This document shows positions 13,801 through 23,430 of a stretch of 64,000 bases of DNA, in pieces (position 1 is the first letter of the stretch; each line of letters starts with the position of its first letter). The position numbers and the translations under genes were made by a program. The notes beneath the pieces are model-generated. The model did not search any database and was not told the DNA's origin. It saw only the letters and a program-made list of their open reading frames with translations. The stretch is from Panorpa germanica. Taxonomy: Eukaryota; Arthropoda; Insecta; Mecoptera; Panorpidae. The stretch spans positions 18,486,759-18,550,758 of the forward strand of contig OY783204.1 in NCBI GenBank assembly GCA_963678705.1. Reading direction: 5' to 3'.

Positions 13801-14155
13801 ACTGGAATATATTTTATATACGCACAGGTTTGTACATTTACCTGAAACGTTTTTTAAACGTTATATAAGTTCAATGCTAATTCAAATTCTTCTGCAGATA
13901 TATTATCTCGATAGTCATGACGTGAACGGCTTCCGTGTCTACCAGAACAACGAACCTCTACTTCAGTGCACAACGATGACACACACCGGAGACAGCTTAG
14001 CCAAGTCCAACACCTGCTTCACCGCCCAAGTTTCACACCTTACAGCTGGAGATCGGATTTCTCTGCGTGACTTAGGCGGTCACAGATACTCGCTCTTTGA
14101 ATCTACAAAGAGTTTCTTCGGAGTTGTTAAATTTGGCGACGCAAGGATCAAATAA
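4359..14155 (+). CDS. egr: Eiger-like TNF superfamily ligand, five C-terminal exons (5'-partial)
   Basis: Exons 4359-4849, 6420-6648, 10460-10661, 13679-13827 and 13898-14155 join in frame (phases 2, 0, 1, 0) to 442 codons plus stop. Every border is GT/AG. Eiger is the insect TNF: a type II membrane protein, shed to signal through Wengen/Grindelwald receptors to JNK. Visible features are an acidic stalk, a furin-type RNKR site (4659-4670), an RRRR cluster (10511-10522), then the TNF homology domain. That domain contains the GIYFIYAQ strand, SHDVNGFRVYQ, LLQC, NTCF and the terminal SFFGVVKFG strand. The SHD.NGF, LQC and SFFG motifs fit Eiger better than other TNF ligands. The cytoplasmic and membrane-anchor exons are missing and must lie left of the window or be unrecognised. 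AATAAA signals follow the stop, for example at 14663. Confidence 0.88.
5050..5850. repeat. Dispersed repeat, copy A (split by MITE)
   Basis: The sequence on either side of the MITE (about 5050-5177 and 5728-5850) matches 57415-57665 in order and orientation. Shared blocks include GAAGTGTCCTGTTTT, GAGTGGTTTCGCC and CAAATTGACTCCAAAATGTT. The nature of the repeat is unknown. Confidence 0.75.
5178..5727. mobile_element. PIF/Harbinger-like MITE with matched empty site
   Basis: Inverted ends GGGTGCGTTCCACTAAGCGT (perfect over about 23 bases) bound 550 bp. The insertion sits inside a dispersed repeat (5050-5850). A second copy of that repeat, at 57415-57665, reads straight through the site (CCGATAAAATAGAC) and so shows the empty target. 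Comparing them gives a 3-bp duplication (AAA), the length used by Harbinger-type elements. There is no transposase. Confidence 0.78.
6420..6648 (+). CDS. egr: Eiger-like ligand, basic linker exon
   Basis: Acceptor TTTTCTTAG ends at 6419; donor GTGAGT starts at 6649. Joined to the previous exon it reads DANRNPSLHGKHHKKYIPSN, with no stop across the junction. It is lysine- and arginine-rich and has no domain that I recognise. It lies between the stalk and the TNF domain. Confidence 0.8.
7375..7830 (-). mobile_element. Foldback-family repeat, uninterrupted copy
   Basis: This is the reverse complement of the 3100-4165 element without its insertion. Matching blocks include the reverse of GACGTCACGT...GCTCTTC.TTTCTATGAAT near 7660-7710 and CAAAGATATAGCTATTGAAAAT at 7470-7492. 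It is non-coding. Confidence 0.6.
7831..9217. other. No gene seen; AT-rich intron sequence
   Basis: This lies within the second large intron of the Eiger-like gene. A TTAAGGGGTTAG start at 8049 resembles the left end of the TTAA-flanked MITE family, but no matching right end was found. Nothing else is recognised. Confidence 0.4.
9218..9733. mobile_element. MITE with about 60-bp inverted ends
   Basis: The left end AGGGTGTCCCAATATTCAAC continues through GATAAGCGGGCACCAGAG to about 9282. It returns inverted at about 9670-9733 with only a few mismatches. The 516-bp element has no frame of its own; the - strand frame at 9573-9755 is built from the inverted end. The flanks are TA-rich, so the target duplication cannot be called. 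Confidence 0.8.
9734..10459. other. Intron sequence, possible MITE remnant, no gene
   Basis: The block around 9890-10030 (TTGACCTTTGACTTTGAATA then TTCCAACTTTCAGCTC) looks like the interior of a degenerate MITE, but no paired ends were found. The rest is AT-rich intron. Confidence 0.35.
10460..10661 (+). CDS. egr: Eiger-like ligand, start of TNF homology domain
   Basis: Acceptor TATTTTTAG ends at 10459; donor GTAAAT starts at 10662. The exon carries the NPQRRRRTHR basic cluster, a second possible processing site. It ends in the first strand of the TNF domain (PLAAAHFNGDTSRF), the usual AAH(Y/F) opening of this fold. Confidence 0.83.
10759..12006. mobile_element. Foldback/MITE element, family AATGGGCTTGTG (longest copy)
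   Basis: The ends AATGGGCTTGTG (10759) and CAAGCCCATT (to 12006) are the tips of inverted arms about 200 bp long. The arms share GGTCGAT, GATATAGCAATTAA and GTTTTAGCGCTA. The interior carries the family core ACTAGAACCTCAAATG and a Ser/Tyr-rich spurious frame at 11472. The element sits in the intron before the TNF-domain middle exon. Relatives occur at 2742, 3100, 7375, 35037, 43810, 45441, 56212 and 61570. Confidence 0.72.
12012..13605 (+). mobile_element. Two tandem LINE 3' tails of about 0.8 kb
   Basis: Copy one (about 12012-12811) and copy two (about 12815-13600) are collinear and closely similar. Each starts with TTTACCC..GTCGCAA.GCGACG. Each continues through ACCGGGCCCCCGAATTTCTT and CCGTTTTCG, and ends CACCTGGGACATTATAATAT. 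This arrangement is a common 3' tail of insect non-LTR elements. A third, truncated copy of the last 185 bp lies at 43195-43380. No reverse transcriptase is present in any of them. Confidence 0.65.
13679..13827 (+). CDS. egr: Eiger-like ligand, TNF domain middle exon
   Basis: Acceptor TTGCACAG ends at 13678; donor GTTTGT starts at 13828. It encodes the W-rich loop and the GVTIRDTGIYFIYAQ strand. That strand corresponds to the GIYYVYAQ signature of TNF ligands, the most diagnostic piece of the family. Confidence 0.87.
13898..14155 (+). CDS. egr: Eiger-like ligand, terminal exon
   Basis: Acceptor TTCTTCTGCAG ends at 13897; the stop TAA is at 14153-14155. It has the two conserved cysteines of Eiger (LLQC and NTCF), the basic-residue loop AGDRISLRDL, and the closing strand SFFGVVKFGD. 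The intron before it is only 70 bases long. Confidence 0.88.
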   Translation: MYYLDSHDVNGFRVYQNNEPLLQCTTMTHTGDSLAKSNTCFTAQVSHLTAGDRISLRDLGGHRYSLFESTKSFFGVVKFGDARIK

Positions 14156-15475
14156 ATCACGCATCATAGTATAGGTTTAAATGCATTCATTGTAAAGTTA
14201 TGTGTACATTTTGTTGTACCAACATTATGGCTGTCAAGTTCTTCATTATTTAGTTGGTAACTAATCGAATAACGAAAATTTTTAAAAGATATTTAAGATT
14301 TTCACATCATTTAGTGAAAGTAACGCTTTTTTTGTAGGTGTGAACTATTTTTATATTTATATTTAGTACGTTTTGATAACGTTTTGAGATTTGTGGCATT
14401 TTAATCTTTTTTAAATATTTATTATAATCGTAATTCATATTAATATATTTATAATTAAAAATAACTAAATTAATGATGGAAGAAAGCCACAAATCTTAAA
14501 ACTTATCAATATTTATTGTTATAGCCATATATGCCATTTGTAATATTTTTGAATTTTTATATTTGATTTAATTTTTCAAATTATTATTTCTCTAAATGAA
14601 ACTAATATACTGTAAGATATATTTGTATTTTTTTTAAATTCTTAAACTAAGTTTTATTTTCTAATAAAATAAAAAAATAATTAACAAATATTTTTAAAAT
14701 TTACGATGAATCGAACTTTAATTTTATTTAAATTAATTTTTATAATAATAATATAAATTCTAAATTATTTTTGTATATTTGATAACATAATCAAAAGGTT
14801 AGTAATATCTAGGATATAGGAATAATACAATAATTATTATTTAGTGATCTCAGAAACTCCGCAGCGCTGTAAATACTTGATAAGACAGTTGTGGCATTTC
14901 AAATTCTTATTTATGGGGTCTTAGAAACATAACGATCAAAATAAAACTATTGCTTTTACATTGAACATGTAAGTTTACAAACATAAATTCTGTTTTAAAA
15001 CTTTGAGGATACGAGTATAAATAGAACAGCAAATAAAAAATTAATTACGTCTGTTTCGCAGACATATCCTATTACTCTGTTTTTGAAATTTCTCTTACAT
15101 AAAAGAATAACAAATTGCAAACATTTCTTGCTGAAATGAATTTGTATCTTCTACTTTATTTAAAATGATTTTTCAAGTGCCACAGCTGCAACGCTTCTAA
15201 CTAACGTAAGACATAATCATTTATCATCATAATTAGCAAATAATTAGCAAAACTAAATAAATCCTATGTATTATTAAACATATACTGTTCTTGTTATTCT
15301 GCTATAATAATTTATATTGCATCCGCTCATATTTTTAGTAAATAAAATGTTTATGTAAAAATCATGTTTTTTATTTAAAGAGTGAAGAGAATATTTTCCC
15401 TAATGTCAATTCAATGGGCGGACGAAAGAAATAATCCTACAAATAACATGAATCAGGAACGTATAACATTTTTTT
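14156..15475. other. Eiger-like 3' UTR and downstream AT-rich sequence
   Basis: Immediately after the stop the sequence is AT-rich with several AATAAA signals (overlapping the stop, and at 14663), consistent with a 3' UTR of up to about 0.5 kb. From there to the LINE fragment at 15476 I see no gene. Confidence 0.5.
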
Positions 15476-16090
15476 TTTTAATATAGTTTCTCGGGCTTGC
15501 TAGGCACGTAGCCTTTTATCGCCCCTTATATTGTTCTGCTTCTTCTTATACGTTATATCCAGACAACAAGAACGATCTATTCATATGGCTACTGCAGTTA
15601 TAAATTTCGGTTTCTCAATCAAAAAGGGGTGTTAACAGGATGCGTTGCGAAGTCTGTAGCACCGCCCTTTGGAGTCCATTTCTTGCAATTGCTGTATTTT
15701 TACATTGCCACAGAATGTGGTCAGGGTCTGCCTGATCTTCACCACATTCGTATTTAGAGTTTGAAATGATTTTGTTTCTTGCTAGATGTTTCGGAGCTCC
15801 AGTATGATTCATTCTTAGTCTTGAGGTCATTGTTATTAATCTTCTTGGCCATGTTAATTTGGCAAACCATGGCTTACGTCTCAGTATTGGTTGTATTTTA
15901 TAAAATTCTCCACCTTTATCAGAATTATTCCACTTGTCTTGCCAATTTAGGATTTTTTGGTTATTCCTTTTATTATATTATATTTCTTTGGTTATGTATT
16001 GTTCTGAAATATTTAGTTTTAATTTGTTTTTTGTTGTTGGCTGTACTAATCACTCTTAATACAGCTCGCAAACCATCAACAGCAAACAAC
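15476..16090 (-). pseudogene. 5'-truncated LINE with RNase-H-side C-terminal zinc motif (copy 1)
   Basis: Read on the - strand, an open stretch from about 15976 to 15615 gives WQDKWNN..., then MNHTGAPKHLARNKI, then ECG...ADPDHILWQC. The C.C...H....C pattern closes the ORF2 of many RNase-H-bearing non-LTR elements. The 3' tail reads TTATACGTTATATCCAGACA through GGCTACGTGCCTAGCAAGCC on the coding side, ending in an A tract at 15470-15480. Upstream the frame is broken. Two relatives on the + strand are at 32330-32412 and 36516-36912. Confidence 0.72.
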
Positions 16091-18440
16091 AAAATAAGGG
16101 TAAACTAAATAAAATTAAGAAAAAACATTTTTTGTACAATATAAATGTGTTAAAATACATTCCAGAGCTGTTTCACTTACTAAAACCAGTTCCAAACGAT
16201 GCTACGAACACCTTCTAACGTTGGACGTATCGTGTGGCCGATGCTGAATCTAAGTGTGTCCAACGTTCATGTTGGAAAAAGTTCAGGCTGTTGTAGGTCT
16301 TTTGACCTACACACACTTGATCGAAATATCATGCACTGTTGCACGAATCGTCCAACAAAGGAACGTTTTATACTTGAAAGTTTATTTATTTACTTGAAAG
16401 CTTTTGTAAAACACTGTCACTGTCAATAATATCAACAAATTAATAAAATAAATAAATCATTCGGATCAAATATTCCTTCCACCGTGTAGCAGGAAACTTG
16501 CCATGTCAATCTTCGAATATATGACTCACACGTTCACCACATCGTCTGGAGCCGGCTTAAGCCAACCAAATTCAGAGAAGGTATTTTTTGAACTACAAAT
16601 CTACAACAAAACAATACCTCTCGAATATAATGCTTCTGCCATGAGGGTGGGACATATACGTAAGCTCTCAATTATATCACGATTATTAAACATTTTCAAA
16701 CCCTCTGACAAAAACTTGGCGATGACATTAATTATTGTAATTAAGATTACGCTGTAGGGGTGTGTATCACCCTACACCCACTCTGCTAGCATTAAAACTG
16801 GTATCATCATTAAGCAGCCTACTATACTCCACTATATATCTCCGATTGGCGGTGTGGAGACATGAGGCATCATTTGAAATACATAAAAGCATTGGGAGGG
16901 GATGAAAGGAGAAATAACCTAGAGGAATGTGGTGACAGCCGGGAAATTTAATAGTCGTGGAATTTTCACAGATGATAATATAACGGGAAACTGGGGCTTG
17001 TGGAAAACGTGTTCTGAATTGTGCCAAGGTGTGTCCCTCAGGAATCAGCCTCGAATCAATTGGAGTGCCGAGTGGTGGAGGGATTACTTATTGGAAATTA
17101 TGTAACATATTTGTAGAATTATATAGTTTGAAAATTAAGATATATCTTGAAACATCTTAAGCGTTAGAAAATAAGTTAGCAATAATTAAATTGTCACTGA
17201 GCTTAAGCTTAGCTTTAAATAAAACCATTTCTTTGCGGAGTTTGGACCTTATAGAGAACTATAGGCTGGCTAGGGCGTATCTGCGATCTGTCGGCGGTAT
17301 CCAAGTTCTCGAACGGCAAATGTCGCTCAGTTCCTTTCAATAGCTTAGTGGGCGCACAATTTTGTTATGAACGACCTTTTAGCTATTAACTAATTAATAG
17401 CAATTTTTTATTTATATCAAAAGACACAGCAAAACATCAGAACTTTTTAGATTACATTTATTTTAAACTACACTATTCAATTACATATTAATTGATTAAA
17501 TATTTTAGTTAATAAGAATATTAGTTACGACATTAGGTAAATGTAACTCGCGGTTTAAGTTATAAATAAAAATATGTGTATTTATTATTTTATGTATATG
17601 CACCAAAAAGGTTAATCGTGCTGTAGGTTTGAGCGTTGAAACAATAAGAACGAATTAGGACCAAATGCGTAGTGTCGACCCTAGTAGAAGTGAATCGTAA
17701 AACAAAGGATGTTTACATAAGAAATATTATAGCTTGCCCACAGAGAGTAGTGTATATGAAACAACTAGGCATAAAATATAAATGAATTGAGACAAAGAAA
17801 TCTTAAATCTAACATTAATTAAAAATAAAAGCAAGATATTGATGTACAAATATGAATATTGCATGCATTTATTATCACCATTTAAACATTTTGAAGTCGC
17901 TTTGACATCATATATAAAATCGTATGATTTTTTTTTTTTTTCATGAAACAATTCAATTAGATTTTATTCGTTCAAACGAAATGTCAGTGATATAAACTAC
18001 AAATGACAAAATCACTTCACCAGGCCTCACTACCATACCAGTATTGAATGAAGTTGCAAATAAACCATTAAAATATGTACAGATATATCTTGTTTCTTTT
18101 TCTATGACATTCTGGTGAAATGAATGTGGAAATTTTTTTCTACTAAAATAAGTATTTTCAAATGTAAAAGACACAACAACTATATCTCTATTTAATTGTA
18201 TGATGTTGGAAAAGAAAACAATAATCTTAGGAAAAGATTTTGACAATTATTTTTTCATAGGTGACTGAAAATCTATCTGAAATCTGAGTGAAAAGGAATT
18301 GATTTCTTGACTGGAGCTTCACCTAGCTATACTATTTCACCAAAACGTTTACTTGGAAGTCATTTCAAGAAGTGGTGCTATATATCCTAAATAATGTCCA
18401 AAATTGAAGAACAATAGCACTTGTAATAGTTGAAAATTTT
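16091..18440. other. No confident gene; one coding-like fragment at 16923-17105
   Basis: This stretch is mostly AT-rich. Between 16760 and 17105 base composition is more balanced and one + strand frame (16923-17105) looks protein-like, including WGLWKTCSELCQG before a stop at 17103. That pattern recalls a thrombospondin type 1 repeat, but only one strand of evidence supports it. No splice partner was found. The frames at 16199 and 16503 have no recognisable features. Confidence 0.35.
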
Positions 18441-18459
18441 TTGTGCACATGCCCTAACT

Positions 18460-18493
18460 TCCGCCATGTTTTTCGGGCACTTTATTTACAAAT
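18460..18493 (+). repeat. Left inverted end of the THAP/YqaJ transposon
   Basis: The blocks TCCGCCATGTT (18460-18470) and TTTCGGGCACTTT (18471-18483) are adjacent here. The right end has 19 bases between the same blocks. It lies about 140 bp before the transposase start codon and is the likely THAP-domain binding region. Confidence 0.72.
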
Positions 18494-18631
18494 GTATGAG
18501 CAGTGCATATATTTATAAAGAAATTAGTAATAAAACAAGTAATAATTAACAATTTTTTATAAACAGTTCAATTCAAATTATTGTGCATACATGATAAAAT
18601 AATATTACAAGTATTGTAGTTAAAATATATA

Positions 18632-20477
18632 ATGTTATCTATAAGGAAAGGGGCAAAAAAACGTTGTTGTTATGGAGTATGCCGCAGTGATACGCGTAGT
18701 AAATCCTTTCAGGAGAATTTATATTATTTTATTAGTTTTCCAAAACCTTGTTTACAATATCGACGGAAACTCATTAAAATAAGTAAGCAAAAGCACTTAA
18801 AAATTTGTCACAAATGTGCTAAATGTGATTTGTGGGTAAAGCGGTGTGGACGAGGTGATGGTAGATTCCAAGGAATTGATAATGTAAATAAAGACACATA
18901 TATTTGTTCACTTCATTTTGAAGGAGAATCTGGTCCAACAACCGAATATCCAGACCCCATCAGTTGTGTAAAAAAAAGGAATAGTTATAAGGTAAATATA
19001 TTTAATTAAATATGAATATAATAGCTCGCGCTATAACCTCAAATAATAAAATTTGTCCTAGGTAAAAGTCACAAGAACCTCGCTGGCTGAAAAATATAAG
19101 GAATCAAAAGATGTAAGTTCATATAAAAAAAAAATTATATCTTACATGACAGAATATTGTAGTGTTGAGAAACAAATTCTTCAATGTTTCAAATTTAATT
19201 AAAAAATTGTATGTTATAGAGTATGAATCAAGTTGTAGACGTTTCAAACTGGTCTGCAGAAAAAATGGTGTATGAAGATAGAGATATCCGTAATGTGGGT
19301 ATTGATGAAGGAAAAAACGATGAAACAACCAGTTTTATTAAATCCAAGTATAACTTCAATATTGAATCCAAACTCAGGTAACGGAGACAGTGACATACTC
19401 AGGTCAAGTGTCACCAACCAAAATGTTGAGATTTCAACCACAGAGACTTGTGTACAAGATGAAATTACTCCATCCACTACATGCAGTCAAGGTGTTCAAA
19501 CTGATATTAAAAAGTTCACTAGTAAAAGGATTCAAGTTAGTTTACGTCAAGTTTCAGTGATAGATAATTTCGAAGAATCTTTAAAAAAGAACAGTAAAAA
19601 ATGTAAATTTTACACAAGCTTGGAGTATGATGAAGTAGTTATTTTACATAATTTTGTAAATCCGGGTTGTAAAAGTGTAACAGATAAAGTAGGTCAAGAA
19701 ATGAAGAGCAATAATTGTATTAAAAAATTAACATCAATACAGGAATTAATTTTAGTGCTTATCCGATTACGTATGGGCACACTAGTTGAATATTTAGCTT
19801 TCAGATTTGAAATTTCAACAACTTTAGTTTCTAAAACCATAAAGTCTTGGATACAACATTTATATGATGAATTTACATCCAATTTGAAGCCATTCATGTT
19901 CCCTTCAAAGAAAAAGCTTGCAGAGACTTTACCAAAAACTTTTAAATTCTTAAAAAATATACGAGTTATTGTTGATTGTACAGAATTCCAATGTCAGTCA
20001 CCGTCAAACTTCGAACATCAAGGAAATTTATACTCTTCTTACAAAGCTCGAACTACTTATAAAGCTCTAATTGGATGTACTCCAAATGGAGGTGTATGTT
20101 TTGTATCCGATGTATACGAAGGTAGTATTTCAGACCGTGAAATTTTTATAAAATCAAATATTTCTGACTTTTTGGAGCCGGATGATTTAGTTTTGGCTGA
20201 TAGAGGATTTACCGTTCATGACATTGTTGAATCGAAGCAAGCGCATTTAAATATACCACCATTTTTAAATGGAAGAAAATGTTTATCTCCTCAAGAGGAA
20301 ATACAGACAAAGCGGATTGCCAAACAACGTATATACATAGAACATGTTATTGGAAGAATTAAACAATTTCGACTGCTTCAGAAAGTTCTACCTTTAAGTT
20401 TACGTCCATACATGTCCCAAATTCTTTTTGTGTGTGCATGCTTAGTAAATTTCCAACCGCCGATTATTATAGATTAA
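18632..20477 (+). CDS. THAP-like zinc finger / DDE (Harbinger-type) transposase
   Basis: Four exons are inferred: 18632-18991, 19062-19112, 19220-19298 and 19378-20477. Together they give 529 codons with all junctions in frame. The last small intron (19299-19377, GTATTG...CTCAG, 79 bp) is my inference; it removes a stop and a frame change. Exon one encodes a THAP-like C2CH module: Cys13/Cys17, Trp68, Cys92 and His95. Its internal spacing is longer than the family norm, with extra cysteines. Exon four carries the DDE_Tnp_4-type core. The catalytic residues are Asp in IVDCTEF (19974), Asp in LADRGF (20199) and Glu in YIEHVIGRIK (20340), all present. It should bind the inverted ends and cut and join DNA in the nucleus. 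No internal stop remains after splicing. Confidence 0.82.
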
Positions 20478-20688
20478 ATAATTGGCCTGGAAAATTGCAG
20501 TTAACGTCGAAAAAGAGGTTTTTTAGAATAAATAAGTTTGGTTTATTAAAAATTGTTGCCCGATAAGTCGCGAAAATACAGTTTTTGAATTGTAATTTAC
20601 TATAAAATTACAACTGTAACTCTTATACCAATTGAAATTGTAAATAATATACTTATATAAATAATATATATTTTTTATTTCTTTGGTT

Positions 20689-22570
20689 TTAATTTTTAGA
20701 TAGATCAAATGGCGCTAAATCACGAGGAATACGCATTTCAAAATACTCAGGTGCCAAAACGTTTTGATGAAAAATACTTATACGATTTAATACTGGTTCA
20801 ATGAAATTTGCATCGTATTTAATTCTTTCGATGTGATAACCTTTCGCTGTCCACACAACAAAGTCACACCACTGTCTTCCAGTCATTGCCATTTGCGTCT
20901 GAATTTGATAGTAATATTGATGATTACGTTTTAATTTTATACATCTAGGTTTAAGCAAGATACAACAAAATGCATTTCTTTGCTGAGGTGTTAATACATG
21001 TAAATCAGTTGCTCCAACGTGTTCTAAAATTTTTGGACATTTGATTTCAAGCAATCCATATGTTTTATTTCGTACATCTTCAACAAGTCCATCAGGAGAA
21101 GCTTCTATCCCTGGAAATTTTGGATTAATCCACAATCCACAATTTGATATTTCAAATCCAAACTTTCGAGATGTAAAATCTATATACTTTCTTCTTGCTA
21201 CTTCTTCATTTTCACGACCATATTTTAACGCTGCATTGTCAAAATTTTTATCAATCCACAGGGTATATTTAATCCAATTAAAAATTTGCTCCTTGCTTTT
21301 TTCCGAGCTCAGATATTTTATTTTAGAAGCCGTAATTAATATTTTTCTATATTTCCACCAATTATCACAATCTGATTGAATTCCAGCAGTTATATCTACT
21401 GGTACTTTTTGATCTTTGTGCAGGGAAGCAGTTAATTTATACACCAGACTACGTAAAATACCTTTCCTAGGCAAGCACAGGTCGTAATCATCATAACTTG
21501 GAGTAATGACAAGTTCCCATACACTTGGGCGTTTTTTGGACCCGTGTAAAATTTGTAAGTCACGTGCGAAATTTAATGTTTTCTGTACGTCTGGTTTTAC
21601 ACATTTGATGTTACTACTTTGATAATTATTGGATTGCTTATTATTTTTTTTGTTGTTATTATCATTTTTATCGATGTTATATAGATAATCAACTTTATGA
21701 GCTTCTTTCTTCTTAGACCCTTGATTCCAAACACAAAGCTGACTTGTACAAGCAACGTTTTCTTTGGCAGCATCTTTACATTGCATCAACAAAACATGCA
21801 GGAGAGCAGCAACGTGTGCACAACGTCCTAAACTCGATGCTTTACATTCACAGGTCCCTCGCAAAATCTTTCCACTTTCAGCATTTATCATTGCACGAAC
21901 AGCGTAGCTTGTTTTTACTTTATAGGAAGCTTTGATTTTACTTTTCAGATAAATATCTTGTGATATCTTCGAATCAAAAATATCTGTAACATGGTTACTG
22001 TCGACATAAAGCTTTCCTCTTTTCAAAGGCTTAGCTGTACTATAATCTAATATATTTGGTTCATTTTCCTCATCACTAGAATTATAATTTTCTTTTTCCA
22101 CTATGCAAGATGAAATTAAATAATCATAAATAGAGGCTTCATTAAATGATTTTGGTAAATCATTAGATGGAAATTTTTGCCACACATCTGGAAAAGTCAA
22201 ATTGGTGCTAGTTGCTTGATGATTTTGGTTTCTTTGAACTTCCTGCTTCAACCATTTTCCTTTATCTAAACCTGGATCTACTGGCACACAATTACGCAGA
22301 GCGTTTTTGACCCTAAAAGAAATAGAAATAAGAATTATTCTTTTTTGTAATTACTTTTACTTATTACTATTAAATTATTATTATATATCCTAACCTCTCA
22401 ACTAGTTCGGCTTTATTTCCTCCTTGAGGACGACCATGGCACTTCAACCATCGTCGTAACTGAACACAGTTGTGGGCTTCTACGGTAGGATGCACTAATG
22501 AAGCACCGTCAATTAATTTTTCATTTAATTGCACTGATATTAGAGGTGATAATACTTGTTGCCCAGCCAT
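20689..22570 (-). CDS. SAP-SWIM-YqaJ exonuclease accessory protein of the transposon
   Basis: Two exons, 22570-22395 and 22312-20689, join at GAGAG|GTTAGG...TTTTAG|GGTC to 599 codons. The first ATG inside the right inverted end is taken as start; an upstream in-frame ATG at 22639 is possible. Domains in order: a SAP-like helix-turn-helix (LRRWLKCHGRPQGGNKAELV, residues about 38-57), a SWIM finger (CECKASSLGRCAH), and a C-terminal YqaJ/lambda-exonuclease-type domain. That domain shows GRENEE, the Asp of SPDG (21091-21093), the E.K pair of LEIKCP (21040-21048) and YYYQIQTQMAMTG. All catalytic motifs of the family are present. It probably acts with the transposase in the nucleus, processing DNA ends; that role is inferred from neighbourhood. 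Confidence 0.82.
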
Positions 22571-22621
22571 ATTTATAAAAAGTGCCCGAAACTGCGATTG
22601 CCGCGTTTTTAACATGGCGGA
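22570..22621 (-). repeat. Right inverted end of the THAP/YqaJ transposon
   Basis: The reverse complement reads TCCGCCATGTT, 19 extra bases, then TTTCGGGCACTTT and TATAAATAT. The nuclease start codon lies directly at its inner edge, so promoter and transposase-binding site probably overlap, which would allow autoregulation. Confidence 0.7.
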
Positions 22622-22640
22622 CGCGCTTGCGCTAAGCATA

Positions 22641-23430
22641 CCCTTAAAAGGTCTATTGGGAGAAAGTTTGGCGAGTTATAATAGACAATGGTTATTAAAG
22701 AAATTATTTAGTATTTTTGAAATGAATCGTATTAATAAATTTAATCATATGAAATATGTTAAATAAATTACTATAAAAAATGAAAGCTGTCTTTTATTTG
22801 GCAAGCTAGAACCCTTTCAAATTAACCCTACTAGACTGACTACCCTATTCGGTTCCCGACTAGAACCCTATCAAGTTTTCCTGTAGGGCAGTAAGGCAGC
22901 TGCGTTCTTTTTAATACTAGAACCTTGTAGTTCTCTTAGATAGTGTAAAATTATACGGCTCTGTTTTATAGATAACAAGATATGAGTAAATACATTAAGT
23001 TTTGCAGTTCTCAAGATTTAAATCAATGTGACCTTGAAGAGATAATTTCGTAAGAAGTAAAAAACATAAAGAAGAAATTCAATTAACCTAAGAAAGAAAC
23101 CCGTAATAGTCGTTTTATTACAAAGACGTAGAATATTGTATTATAACAAAGTAAATTTTAATTATTCAACTACGTAATACTAGCGGATAAGTCATTAACT
23201 TGAACTCTTTGTGAGATAAAATCACGTAGACAATGAACAGCTTCAGGTACTGTGACCTTTGATGTTTCAGAGGTTTTATTATTTTTGTTTTAGATTGCTT
23301 TTTTCAAATTTAAATAAAAGCTTATAAGCAAACAGATGTTCCAAAACAAACATATTTACATATACTGGTACAAAAAAAAATACATTAAATACGTTACATA
23401 TTTTTAAAAAAAAGTTACGGTGAAATCTGA
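22641..23430. other. No gene seen
   Basis: This is AT-rich sequence to the right of the transposon. A short direct repeat, CTAGAACCCT.TCAA, occurs twice about 54 bp apart (near 22807 and 22861). Nothing else is recognised. Confidence 0.4.

Larger units (their letters stand above)
18448..22640. mobile_element. Two-gene THAP-DDE / SAP-SWIM-YqaJ transposon (ISL2EU-like)
   Basis: Inverted ends enclose two convergent intact genes 211 bp apart. The left end, 18460-18493, reads TCCGCCATGTT then TTTCGGGCACTTT then ATTTACAAAT. The right end is its reverse complement at 22570-22621 but with 19 extra bases between the two blocks. The + strand gene is a THAP-DDE transposase; the - strand gene is a SAP-SWIM-YqaJ nuclease. 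A Harbinger-class transposase accompanied by a YqaJ exonuclease is the established layout of ISL2EU elements in the PHIS group. The outermost base and the target duplication are uncertain; the given borders are an estimate a few bases beyond the shared blocks. Confidence 0.8.

Noticed and set aside
15779..16108. 109-codon hydrophobic + strand frame
   Set aside because: Antisense to the LINE ORF2 fragment, which has a recognisable cysteine motif on the - strand.
16760..16788. TGTAGGG...CCCTACA hairpin as a terminator or riboswitch
   Set aside because: Short stem in eukaryotic intergenic DNA with no gene next to it; bacterial-type terminators do not apply.
21041..21379. 112-codon + strand frame
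   Set aside because: Antisense of the YqaJ domain, whose motifs are clear on the - strand.
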